Below are positions 10,761 to 22,400 of a stretch of DNA of 64,000 bases, piece by piece. Made by a program: the position numbers and the translations under genes. This stretch comes from Mercenaria mercenaria. Lineage: Eukaryota; Mollusca; Bivalvia; Venerida; Veneridae. Each line of letters opens with the position of its first letter. The first letter of the stretch is position 1. Below the pieces are notes generated by a model. It was not told the DNA's origin. It made no database searches and saw only the letters and a list, made by a program, of their open reading frames with translations. Location: the NCBI RefSeq assembly GCF_021730395.1, contig NC_069364.1, positions 77,059,501 through 77,123,500 of the forward strand. Direction: 5' to 3'.

Positions 10761-13047
10761 TTTTGTTCACCATTTCTCACCATTTTTCCCGTACTAAGAT
10801 GTACTGCTCTGTACTTATCCGTATCTGCACCGTACCTCAATGCACGGACATATCCGTATGTGTGACTGTAGCTTAAGGAAACTGTTTTCAATGATTAAAT
10901 TACTTTGTGAGTATTTAACAGTTATGATGATATACATACGTTTTTCTTCTTTAATTATATATATTCAGCAATATATTTATTCTTCTTGACATTCTTGTTC
11001 TTTAACGTGCTCGGTGTACTTAAGTTACATAATTTGATATACATTTTACACAGTCGTGTCGCATTCAATATATTTTGTCTTCGTTTGAAAGCTTTGATCA
11101 TCAATTCGTTCTATCCAAGCATTTATGCTAATCAGTAGCTAGTACTTTTGCACATAAATTCTTTAAAGATTTGCTATTTTTCTATGTCTAAAACAACTTA
11201 AAAATGCACAATTTGCCTTGTGGATTTTTTGTAAGGAAAACCCCTGAATGGTCCTACCAGTAATCGTAATAATTAGCCAGAAATGGTACACTTATATAGC
11301 TGATTTGCTTACATTTTCTGTCTGAGATGGCTTAAAAGGCATCATTTTGTCCTGTAGAACCTCAAATTTTCCTTGGAAGGACCGTCAAATCACGACTCAA
11401 ACTCTACAGGTTAGTATTGTTTACATCTCCACCTGACTTGCTCAGATTTTTTGTTCGAAATGGCTTAAAAGGAACCATTTTCTCTTGGGGAATTTTAAAA
11501 TTTATTTGGAGAAGATACATGAATCACAAAACCAATGGCAAGCAAATTATCTAAACTAGTAATGCATATTTGGGAATCTGATTTGCTTACATTGTTTTGT
11601 CTGAAATGGCTTAAAACACACCATTTTGGTGGTGTGCTATTTTTTCAGCTATAGTCGGTATCTTAAAACTGGAGGTTCAAAATAATCTCCAACAATTAAG
11701 CACGTGAAAGTGCAATTTAACAAAATCCAACATTTTGTTGTATATTAAGGTTTAGCAGTATATCACAAAACAACAGATTTTTTTAGTATATGAACAGCAT
11801 CTTTACAAACAACTTATCTGTCCAATACATGTTTTACTGTTCTGTCCCACAGAGTTGGATACTTAAAATATTCTTAATGAGTTGTCCCCCTTTAAATAAG
11901 AATGCCATTTGTAAAGAAATAAATGTAAACAATTGTCAAAAACGATGTTTTACCTAGTTATGTAAAGTTTAAACACTCGCACGATGTTGCAAATGCATCA
12001 AAACAAAGACATGTAACATCTTTTAAAAAATGGTGAGATTTTAAAGCCGCTGAACTGTCCAGAAGTGTGGCCCCTTCATGCAGTCCCTTTCCGGAATTCA
12101 ATACATATATCAGTAAATTGACAATGGTTTTGTAGAATAATATAAATGTTTTATATGCTGTTAAATTTTCATGTAAAACAATGCTTTCTTTCTATGATTT
12201 GAAGACGTTCGAACTTTTTTCTCCGAAACCTGGATCTATACCTTAAACAGACAATTCCTCTAAAACTTTATTGTAGGCTTCTGTCACTGGGTACTTTACC
12301 TCCTTCAAACCACACGTTTTTACCAAAATGAATAGAAAAAGCATGCATAACTACTGCAGATGGGTCATTTATTAAAAAAACATATCAAGATCAAATCATG
12401 AAAAACCCTGGGGAAATTGTGACATCAACAAAAATGGTAAAAGCCCACAAACTTTCACAAGGTGAAATATGATGATAAAGCTACTGACAGAAAGAGGAAA
12501 GTTTCTGCCTTCTATATCTATGCGTAAACCAATATTACAAACATCTAGAAATATGAGAAACCCAAATAGGTTTAGTATTGTTATATAGATATATGTGTGT
12601 TATCATGTATTGCGAGTAACATAGATAGATCACTTTTCTATTATTTTCATGGGGACGACCTCGAACTGCTATCCCTACCTGTACTCAAATTAACCAGACT
12701 AGAACTGATGTATACATATCAAATTTGATCTGCTTAGATTTTTTTGTCTAATGCATCATTTCTCTTGTAGATTGTCATAATGTCACGGAGAGAACCTCCG
12801 ATCCCCAAATCTTATAATGCCACAATTCTTTATGCTCCTGGACCGATCGTGGCATGGAGACATGCTAAATTTAACTTTATATCTGCAGAAACATGTTCAG
12901 AATTAATTTCGACCCAGTAATTCAAGTTTGTACTTCCCTATGTATTTTTCAGGTCATGTTACGGTTACCGTACTGGTACATGATAAAAGCCGAAAAGACA
13001 CTGGTAATGAATTGAATTGGATGAATTGGCCGTATACAAAGTAAACG
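10761..13047. other. Unassigned AT-rich DNA before the IAP exon
   Basis: No convincing exon is seen. About 11815-12250 is one member of a sequence that recurs, inverted, at 14050-14500 and, direct, at 16640-16920. The first exons and promoter of the IAP gene, if present, were not recognised here. Confidence 0.4.
11815..12250 (+). repeat. Dispersed repeat flanking the BIR exon, copy 1
   Basis: It contains GTTGCAAATGCATCAAAACA, AATGGTGAGATTTTAAAG, CTGAACTGTCCAGAAGTG and GGAATTCA. An inverted copy lies just after the BIR exon (about 14050-14500) and a direct copy at about 16640-16920. A shorter piece (CCAATACATGTTT... TCCCCCTTTAAA) recurs at about 14950-15040. Confidence 0.65.
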
Positions 13048-13461
13048 TCACTGTGGTTCCTCAGTTTGAGCCGCTTAATTCATACAATAATTGATCAAAA
13101 TGCAAATGGTACTCCTCCAACACCACGCGTAACAAAAAGACTAGCAGGAGAGGGATTTTATTATGCTGGTGTCGTCTGTTACTGTTCTGGAGTACGATTC
13201 ATTATAACTTGGTGGCAGAAGATATGCCAATATGAAAATCCACCAGAGTATTAATCCAAACTTTAAGCTCCTAAAGAAAAATAAAAATGAAGAAGTCAGT
13301 GTACCAGTCCAGTACTTTAGTCCATTCAACAAATACTTGGTGGATATCATGGACATACTAGTACCAAGAGAAAGATCAGAACAGAGTGAAGATGTTAACA
13401 ATGACTGGACTCCAGAAAGAGTACAAAGTCCAGCCCCAGCACATGAAAATAGAACTAATGA
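13048..13461 (+). pseudogene. Decayed upstream duplicate of the BIR exon
   Basis: This stretch reads as an older copy of the exon that follows: NGTPPTP, GFYYAG, VCYC, then MKIHQSINPN, VPVQYF and PRERSEQSEDVNNDW correspond one by one to segments of 13560-14020. The copy lacks the segment matching RYELLRFCTLRSYP. The second Cys of the CxxC pair reads as Ser (CYCS), and a one-base shift before MKIHQS separates the two halves. It is probably no longer a working zinc-binding BIR. Its 3' half is in frame with the intact copy and could still be translated as a linker. Confidence 0.65.
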
Positions 13462-16400
13462 ACAGTTTGAAAGAATAATAGCAGTACGAAATTATACTTG
13501 GTTACCTTTGAATGAATTGCCAGTACCTAAGGTTGACCTTTCAGTTGCATTTGTTCCACAGTTTGAACCACTTTTGTCAATAATTGAGCAAATTGCAAAT
13601 GGAACACCTCCAACACCACATGTCTCTATGAGATATGAACTTCTGCGTTTCTGCACACTTAGAAGCTATCCAAAGGAAAACAAACCATATCTCATCAAGC
13701 TAGCAGAAGCCGGATTCTATTATGCCTCCGATGGTGATGGTGTTGTCTGTTACTGCTGCGGAGTTCGAAGATATAACTGGGTGGCAGATGATATCCCAAT
13801 GAAAATTCATGAGAGAATCAATCCAAACTGCAAGTTCCTCAGGAAGAATGAAGAAGTTAATGTACCAGTCCAGTACTTTGGTCCATTCAGCAGAGCCTTG
13901 ATGGCTATAATGGACATACCAGAACCAAGAGAAAGATCTGGACAGAATGAAGATGTTAACAATGACTGGGCACCAGAAAGAGTACGAATTCTAGCCCCAA
14001 CACATCAAAATAGAACTAATGAAGCAAATCCTCTTGGTAAGAAAACAGTGGCTTTAAAAATTCGATGAATATTTGACATCTTGAAATATGAACATCATAG
14101 AAAGAAAGAGTTGTTTTATATAAAAATTGAACAGCTTATAAAATAGGTATAATATTATAAAAACTGATTGTCAATGAACTGATGGATGCTTGAATTCCGG
14201 GAAAGGGACCACATTAACAGATTAATTAAGGGGTCACACTTCTGGACAGTGTAGCGCCTTTAAAATCTCACCATTTGCAAAGAAATGTTGCATATCTTTG
14301 TTTTGATACATTAAAATTTTGCAGCAATGCCTGAGTGCTGAAATTTTGAATAATTAGGTTAAACATCGTTTTCAGGAAAATTGAAAAAATGTTTGTTTTC
14401 GTTTCATTACAAATGGAATTGTTTTTCAAAGGGGACAACTTTTTGATAATATTCTAAATACGAGACAGAACGGGACTGCATTGAGTGTATGCATTGAATG
14501 CACACTATTAAACCTATGTTAAACTTAACCCTAACCTTTAGTCAGTATATAGTACACTAATAAGTGCGTAAATCCAATAGGGACGATTTAATGTTGGTGC
14601 GGGACACAACGGGTAACTACAATGTCGGTGAAGATGTTGTTTGTTTGCAAACAATTGTTAGAGCTTAATTTTTTGGTTTATAATTCTCTTTTTATACCCC
14701 ACAATTGTTGGTAAACGAATAGACTGGCTGCCGTCCCTATGTTTACATATATCAGTTTTCTTCACTAAGAGGGAAGTAACTCCAGCAGGTTGTTTCTACA
14801 TTGACATTTTTTATGGTTCAGCCATCAGATAAAATTGTGCTATTTAAGAGGCTTAAAATTTTCTTGTAAAATGTTTCCAGTATTTATATAAAAAAATAAC
14901 TATGCAGCCAGGGAGCCAGGCTAGTAAACGAATAACATCTTTATCAAAAATCTTGGTCCAATACATGTTTAAACGCATTGTCCCGTACAGTGAGTGTCCC
15001 GAACATCAAATAGTCTCAAGAAGTTATCCCCCTTTAAACCAAAAAAGGGTTGTTTCTAATCCCCGTACCAAAAAAATAGTGACCGTACATCCCTATTCGG
15101 GAACAATCAGTTTTCTATGGAGAATGGCGGAAAAGTACGGAAGCCGCAGTCTGTTTTTAGAAATATATTTCGTGGTAGTTATTAAAAACATGTACTAGAT
15201 TTCTATTATTCATTATGATTATTACATGAAAGTAAATGTTGAGGTAATACTTATATAATAATTATACAAAATATTTTTAAACGGTATATTTGGGAAGTTT
15301 TACGTGTTCTGCAATATCTTTAATTCCTTAGTCTTTTTACATTAACGTACATATATGAAATTGATGGTAGTAGTTATATTTATATTTTTAACATGAAAAC
15401 GGCGTTAAATTAATAAGTAATTGGTTGTTATGAAAAAGTATAAAATACAAAGATTTTTACTTTGGCTTTTCAACAGCTTCATTTGTGACACGGCGATCCT
15501 GAAATATTCTAAAATTTCTCGTTTATTTTAAGATAGGATATGATAAGTTTTATTTTAAGGATGTAGGAGCGAATTTTTTCTAACGTTAGGAATTGTTTCA
15601 TACTCTGTGTGCTTGAAGAACATTAGTTTCCAAGACAAACAAGAGAAGAAAAAATACAGGTCACTGAACTCGTTTTAATTTTATAGGGCATTTTCTTCAC
15701 CCACTGTTTAAGCATTTCTGAAATTTTGTAAAGTTGAAAAAATGGTGGTACTTTATAAAACATATAATATCCCACTTTATATTAAAAGGATTTCAGGTCT
15801 TACAGGTTAATATGAATACAAGGTGATGTCAGTATTATATAAGCATAAATGTCATTAACAAATCTCTTTCATATTTACATGTTGATATAATTACCCAACC
15901 CACTTTATTTTCAATGGAAAAAACGTTTTTAGAACTACAAAAAAAATTCTGACGTAAAGATTTTCAAAATATTTTGGAGCTTTAATGACACACAAACATG
16001 CTTCAAAATGGAAAGAAAAAAGTTGGGGTCACCGTGCATCTAAGAGATTTATTAAGAAAAAAATGCTAAAAACTGGTGAATTTTGATATTTTTTGTTCGT
16101 TTTGATTTAATTTATATTTTCTAGATAATATAAAGTGCTATCTTGAAAATTTTATTTCAATGATAGCAATATCATTATATGTATCAGTCAGAAAAATATC
16201 AAAACCAAACCTGATCTACTTTAATAGATATTTGAAATCACCTACCCTTACCCCATTGTAAATCTTACATCAATTTTAGGCAAATGCCAGCCAAAAATAA
16301 GGGTGAATTTTTTTTTTTTTTGCAAAAAGTAGAATCTATTTGGTTAAATGGTACATAATATAAGCCATATTTTAATTATTTAGCATTAATTTTTGGCAAA

Positions 16401-19400
16401 ACTTTTGTTAGAAATCAATATTCGAAGAAACATTTTTCAAAATGGCGGATATCCTGAAAAAAAACGCTCGTACATCCTTAAGTCGGCATGAAAATATATA
16501 ATAAACGAAAATTTCAGATGTAGAAATGATTGGTAAATTGTGTCAGACAAGTTGATGATAAACACTGGGGCTTAAAGAACGTTTTTAGACTAAACCACTG
16601 ATGGATTCATCATCATCATGATATCATCATCATCATCATCATCATAAAGAAACATTGTTGCAAATGCATCAAAACGAAGATACGTAACATTTCTTTGAAA
16701 ATGGTGAGTTTTTAAAGGCACTGAACTGTCCAGAAGTGTGGCCCCTTAATGTGGTCCCTTTTCAGGAATTCAAGCATCCATCAGTAAATTGACAATCAGG
16801 TTTTAGAATAATGCATTTATTTTATAAGCTGTGCAAGTTTCATTTAAAACAAAACTTTCTTTCTACGATTTGATGATGTTCAAATTTCAAGACGTCAAAT
16901 ATCCATCGAATTTTATCATATTACATGAAGATTTTCGATAAATTTATTAACAAAACTCATCAAATAAATTTAAGCACCAGCAAAAAATGGTGTCTCACCA
17001 GAAATGTTTCTTGTCCATTTAGATGATTTTTTTTTTAGATTTTTATGGGTTCAGGATTTGGGGTCACGGGGCAAGTTTGCTAGTACTTAAGGTCTTGGGT
17101 ATGTTCCTGTAAAGTATTCAAACAACTATATTCTCAAAGATTTGCTAAGCGACATGTCAACTATAGCTGCATATCCTTTCCGCAGCCTTAACGTACTAAA
17201 ACGTATTAGCGTCTGATGGCCCTTTCACGCTTCCGTAGAAAGAACATTTATTACACGAAACTTATTTTGAAAATATTTCTGAAATGTCTAGGTTTGCAGC
17301 TCTCAAATATGGTTATATCTTACATCTGAGGCATATACTGACACTCTCAGACAACATCAAAAATGACAATTTGAGCGATTTGATGAAGTTCCGAAATTAT
17401 CAATGTACCCTTGGTCCGTTACGGACCCCTGTGGGATTTGTGTTTATCCAGAGCTCAAATACTTTTTAATAGATTAAAAGCTGACATGCTGTACTAAAGC
17501 CCAGGTAATTTCAATTCGTGATAAAGTGCTGAAAATTGGCTCCCCAATAGCAAAAAAAAAAAAAAAAAAAAAGTCCACGCGCATACATTTAGACAGGGTG
17601 ACCCCTGCGCGTGACCCCTGACTATCTACGAATCAAAATGCGGCTTTCGTTTTCAAGTTTAGGTTTTTCATCTTTCATTTTATTTACTTCCGGAAATAGC
17701 TGAAGGTCAAGTGACGTCATTTTCTGTGTTGTCAAAAACATACATATACCTGGCGAGGTTGCATAAATATGTGCTGGCCGTCCTAAGGATAACAAATGTT
17801 CAAGCATGAATATTTGGCCTCTCTGATGCCCAGATTTTTTGCCTTTTTTCAAATGTTCAGATGCATTACAGTCACAGAAATATTTTCCTAAAATTTAGGC
17901 CTTTATTGTAAGGTCACTCAAAATGTATGTCAGACTCTTGAATTAGGGCAACTCTGCTCTTGGTCTGCCTGTGATAACTGTTTTAAATAAAGTATAAGAT
18001 ACTTTGACAAGATTGTCTTTTTTTCTGACAGGTATAAACACTGCCATACCCAAACACACCCAATATGCTACTAAGACAGCTAGAGAAGGTAGCTACAGTG
18101 GATGGCCTGATACAGCAAGTCATACACCACAGGAACTCGCTGAAACTGGTTTCTTTTATGCAGGTTAGCCTTCACATAATCTTCAGTTGGCTTCTTTAGA
18201 ACAGATATAGTCAATTTCAAAATCTTTCAGTTGGCTTTTTAATAATAGTGTTAATGGTTCCCCAAAGTTTATCAAGGCAATAATTTTCTTTCTTTCAGGT
18301 TTCGGTGACTGTGTCAGCCCTTACAGAAGCAAGCCTCTGTGGCGTACATGCTGCGTATTTGCTGTGTATATGCCGCGAACACAGTAGTACGCCAGAGGAG
18401 TACATTTTGCATACACCGCATGCTGCATACATGCCGCGTACTATTTCGACGAGTACACAGCATGTACGCAGGAGGTCACTAGTACACTTCAAGTACGCAG
18501 CACAGACTCTGAAAATTTAAGGAGTACACTGCATGTACGCAGGAGGGACTTGTACAAGAAAATAGTACACTGCATGTACACCGCAGATACTTTGAAATTT
18601 GTGCAGTACACTTCATATACGCGGAAAAGACTTGTACAATTTCTTTTGGCATTTATACTTTGTCTTTTTTTATAAGTTAAAGTCTGAAGTAAACTTCATA
18701 TATGCGGGAGGGACTTGTTAATTTTCTTTTGGTGTTTATACTTTGAATTTTTTTAGGTAAAAGTCTGAAGTACACTTCATGCAGGAAGGATTTGTACATT
18801 TTTTTTTTTTCTTGGAAGCAAGAACTTGATTTCCGAGTAACTTTTATCTTAATAGCATAGAGTAGTTCAGATTACTGGTATTCTGAACAATGAAAATTTG
18901 CCAAACTATTTGCAATGTTCATTTGTGAAGCTTACATCTTGGTGATTTCTGAGCTGCACCTTGCATGCAGTGTAAAAATATATTCTTTTTCATTTTGAAT
19001 TAATCCTGGAGCTTTCTAACTTGGATAATTGAAAAGCCTTATTTGAACTTTGTTGCATTACATTTTGTAATACATGAAATAATTACCAAGATAATGCCTC
19101 AACAGCGCCCGAATGAGAAGAATTAATAGCTCTCACTGTTATTTGAATACTCTTAAGCAAAACACCATTCTATCATGTTTTATAAAGGCTTTAATGCTCA
19201 TTATGTTAACTCATTAAGGCCTCACCAAATTAAAAAGTTGTTCATCGGATTTGCCGCTCGTATATTTGCATAACGTTTTTGGCTAATTGCGCTCGCCCCA
19301 TTGGAAAAAATCAATCCAAAATTTTTTGGTGCGCTACTTTTTACGGACGTAAAAGTGTATAAATGCTTATATAATTCCAGTCCTAGATTGTTCTCAGATG

Positions 19401-22400
19401 GATTTTAATCAAAATAAATACATACTACGCACACATTGTCTATAATAAATCACAACACTTATATTTAGTTGCATTAAAGTTGTTTCCCCTTGATGCAGTT
19501 ACGCCATTTTCTTCAAATGTTTACCAAATTACATGGTACAAAAATTGATTTATTTCATTGAAAAGTGGATGAAGAAAAGCATACTAATTTATTTGATAAC
19601 ATCAATCTACATTATTTTGGTAAGGGTAAATACTTATTGATGCATGTCACATCTTTTTTCTGGTTTTTTTCTGTCCAAATGATCAGCATTTGCATACGAA
19701 AGTTGGTGGGGTAAGGAATATACATTATCACAGCAGTTTCGCCACAGGAGTACACAGCATGTATGCAGCAGGAGTACACAGCATGTACGCCGCAGGACTC
19801 TGGCCAGGAGTACACCACATGTACGCCGCAGGAGTACACAGCATGTACGCCGCAGTAGTACACAGCATGTACGCCGCAAGAGTACACAGCATGTACGCCG
19901 CAGGGGTAGTACACCGCAGGCTCATTTGCATGTGAAAAGTGTATGTGCTGCGTACATGCTGTGTACTATTTCTCGCATACTAAATTCCTCCAGCGTACAT
20001 CCTGTGTACTATGTAGTCCACAGCATGTACGCAGCAAGTAGTACGCGGCAGAGCTCATTTGCATGTCAAAAGTGTACTACAAACGTACTATCGGTGTATG
20101 TGCGGTTTATATCCTGCGTACTATTTAAAGCCCTTGATTTTAGTACACATCATGTACGCATCATATACGCTGTATGTACACAGCAAGAGTACGCAGCAGG
20201 CCTTTTTCTTCTGTAAGGGAGGTGCTTTTACTGTGGGATAGGTAAGTAGCTTTCAGTACCACAGATGTTTGAAAGGGCATTTCTAATGGAAAAAGGAATT
20301 AAAAGTGCTAATTCAAATAATAGTACTTGTCTGTCATAATTTTTATGTAAGTTTCTTGTTACTTGCTGCAGATGCCCAGGAAAAAAAGACTAAGTCTCTG
20401 TTTCTCTAGCATTTCGACAAGCAGGAATTCATCTAACTAACCAAATGACCAGATAGGATGATTTCATTTCCCTTTCGAAGTCGTGTTATAACAAGCAACT
20501 GCAATTAAATTGAAGTCAAAATGATATTATTCTTAAGAAATCTGATTGGAAAAATGTCATAGCAGTACAATTACTAGTAGCAAGATATACATTTTTGAGT
20601 CAGAACTTGTTTTGTGTTGAAAAGGTATTCGCCAGTGGACGAAAGATGACAATCCATGGATAGAGCATGCTCGTTGGTCCCGTAACTGTGTGTTTGTGAA
20701 AATTAAGAAAGGGAAGGAGTTTGTCAGCCTCGTCCAACTTGCTGTTCAGTACTCCCAAGATGTAAGTTGTTTGTCTTGCAGCTGTTTTCATGAAAAGTTG
20801 TTTTAAAGATATTTTCCTTGGCCAATTGATTCAGCATTAATGTTTTTCTTAGATAGGCATAAGTATCAAACTGTTATTTGTTTTATGTCATACGGTGTTT
20901 TTTAACCATTAAGAATGAAGAAACACTCGAAACCCAAGCCACATTGTTGACTTTTTTACATCAAGTATGGTCATAAATAAGGCTTCTGCATGTTTAGGAA
21001 TCTGAATATATTTATATAGTTTTCTCAGTAAAATTCAGTGTTTAAATGTGTTGTGCACTTGTATAATAGCTACATTTATATTTATTAATGGTAAAGAAGT
21101 CCTCAGATGAACATTTTTACATTGATGATATTTCATTTGTATTTGATGTAGATGCTTGAAGCATTACACCTGCTGAAGTCCTACATTGTCAGTAATTTCA
21201 ACAGTGCAGAATTAAGATTGAAAATAAAACTGTTCATACATTAAAGAGCTCATAATTATTTAGAATACATTGGTTGATTTTAAGTTACACTGACTTACAA
21301 GCTTTACCATTTAATTTAAAACACAAGATATTACGAAAAGTTTTATGACTTTTATTTCAGAATGAAGCACAATCTAAGTCCATTGGTAAGTGAGAGAGAT
21401 TGCCAGATATTTAGATAGATATACGTGTTTGTTAAGGAGAAAAGAAAAGACTTGCCTATTTTGCTGCTTAAAACTGTAACTTAATCAAATTAATCCTGTT
21501 ATAAAAGTAGTTAAACATGCTATTCAGTGTACAATACATTGTACTTTAAAACATGCCCTCAGCTTGGTAGGTAGAGAACATGACTACAAGGTTTGCAAAA
21601 ATCAATATTCAACCTATAATCAAAACAAACTAAGACTAGATGCCAACGGGCAACATGTCGAGCCCACCAGCTGTCAAAAGAACTAACATTTATGATACTA
21701 TTAAAAGAACTGATTGCAGCAAACATTTCTGCCAAGTTATTTAAGAACATCTCCATCCATGGCTAAGTTACAGTCGAGACAAGAGAAACTGCATTAACTT
21801 TTGACCTTTGACCCCTAAGTGTGACCTTGACCTTTCAAGTACAAATGCCTGACAGACTTTCTCATCGAGGCAAACAATTGTGCCAAGTTATTTAAGAAAC
21901 CCTCAATACATGGCTGAGCTACAGCCCGGATCACTGGCACCAGAACAGAAAGAAAATGCCTCTGTACATGTTATACCTTACCCCTAGGTATTCTATAAGA
22001 ACCATGGTCATGAAGGGGAAAATATACTAACCCATTTCAATCGCGCATTTTATACCTAAAACACGCAGTTCGGTAAATGTTTACTATGAATATCAAACAA
22101 GTGGTAATTTATCTTCCATTGTGTCCCAGTCACATTTCTTCAATACATCTTATCTTAGAAAAACAACGCGTAGTTTATAGTTATTTCAACGTTTCACAAA
22201 AAACTTGCTTGACCTTCCCTGGTGAAGTTCCATTCTAGATTACAAAACCATTCTGATTGGCTGTTGTTAAAATATGTGTCAGTCATCATTTTACTACACG
22301 TGTTCGCTCAAAAATGTGAAAATGCAGCATAAATGTGCAAAATGAATAAAATAAACAGAACAGATGCAGACCAATGTACGATTTCAAATTAAAGATCATA

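Noticed and set aside
13141-13401. Minus-strand open frame over the BIR region
   Set aside because: Antisense to the duplicated BIR exon; no domain of its own.
14902-15198. 98-residue open frame
   Set aside because: It overlaps a partial copy of the dispersed repeat around the BIR exon and lacks splice or domain support.
17552-17573. Poly(A) run as the tail of a retrogene
   Set aside because: No duplicated target or processed gene sequence is seen upstream; a simple homopolymer is enough.
19612-20241. Overlapping open frames on both strands with CGVHAVYS-type repeats
   Set aside because: They are translations of the GTACACAGCATG subterminal array of the element in the BIR exon.
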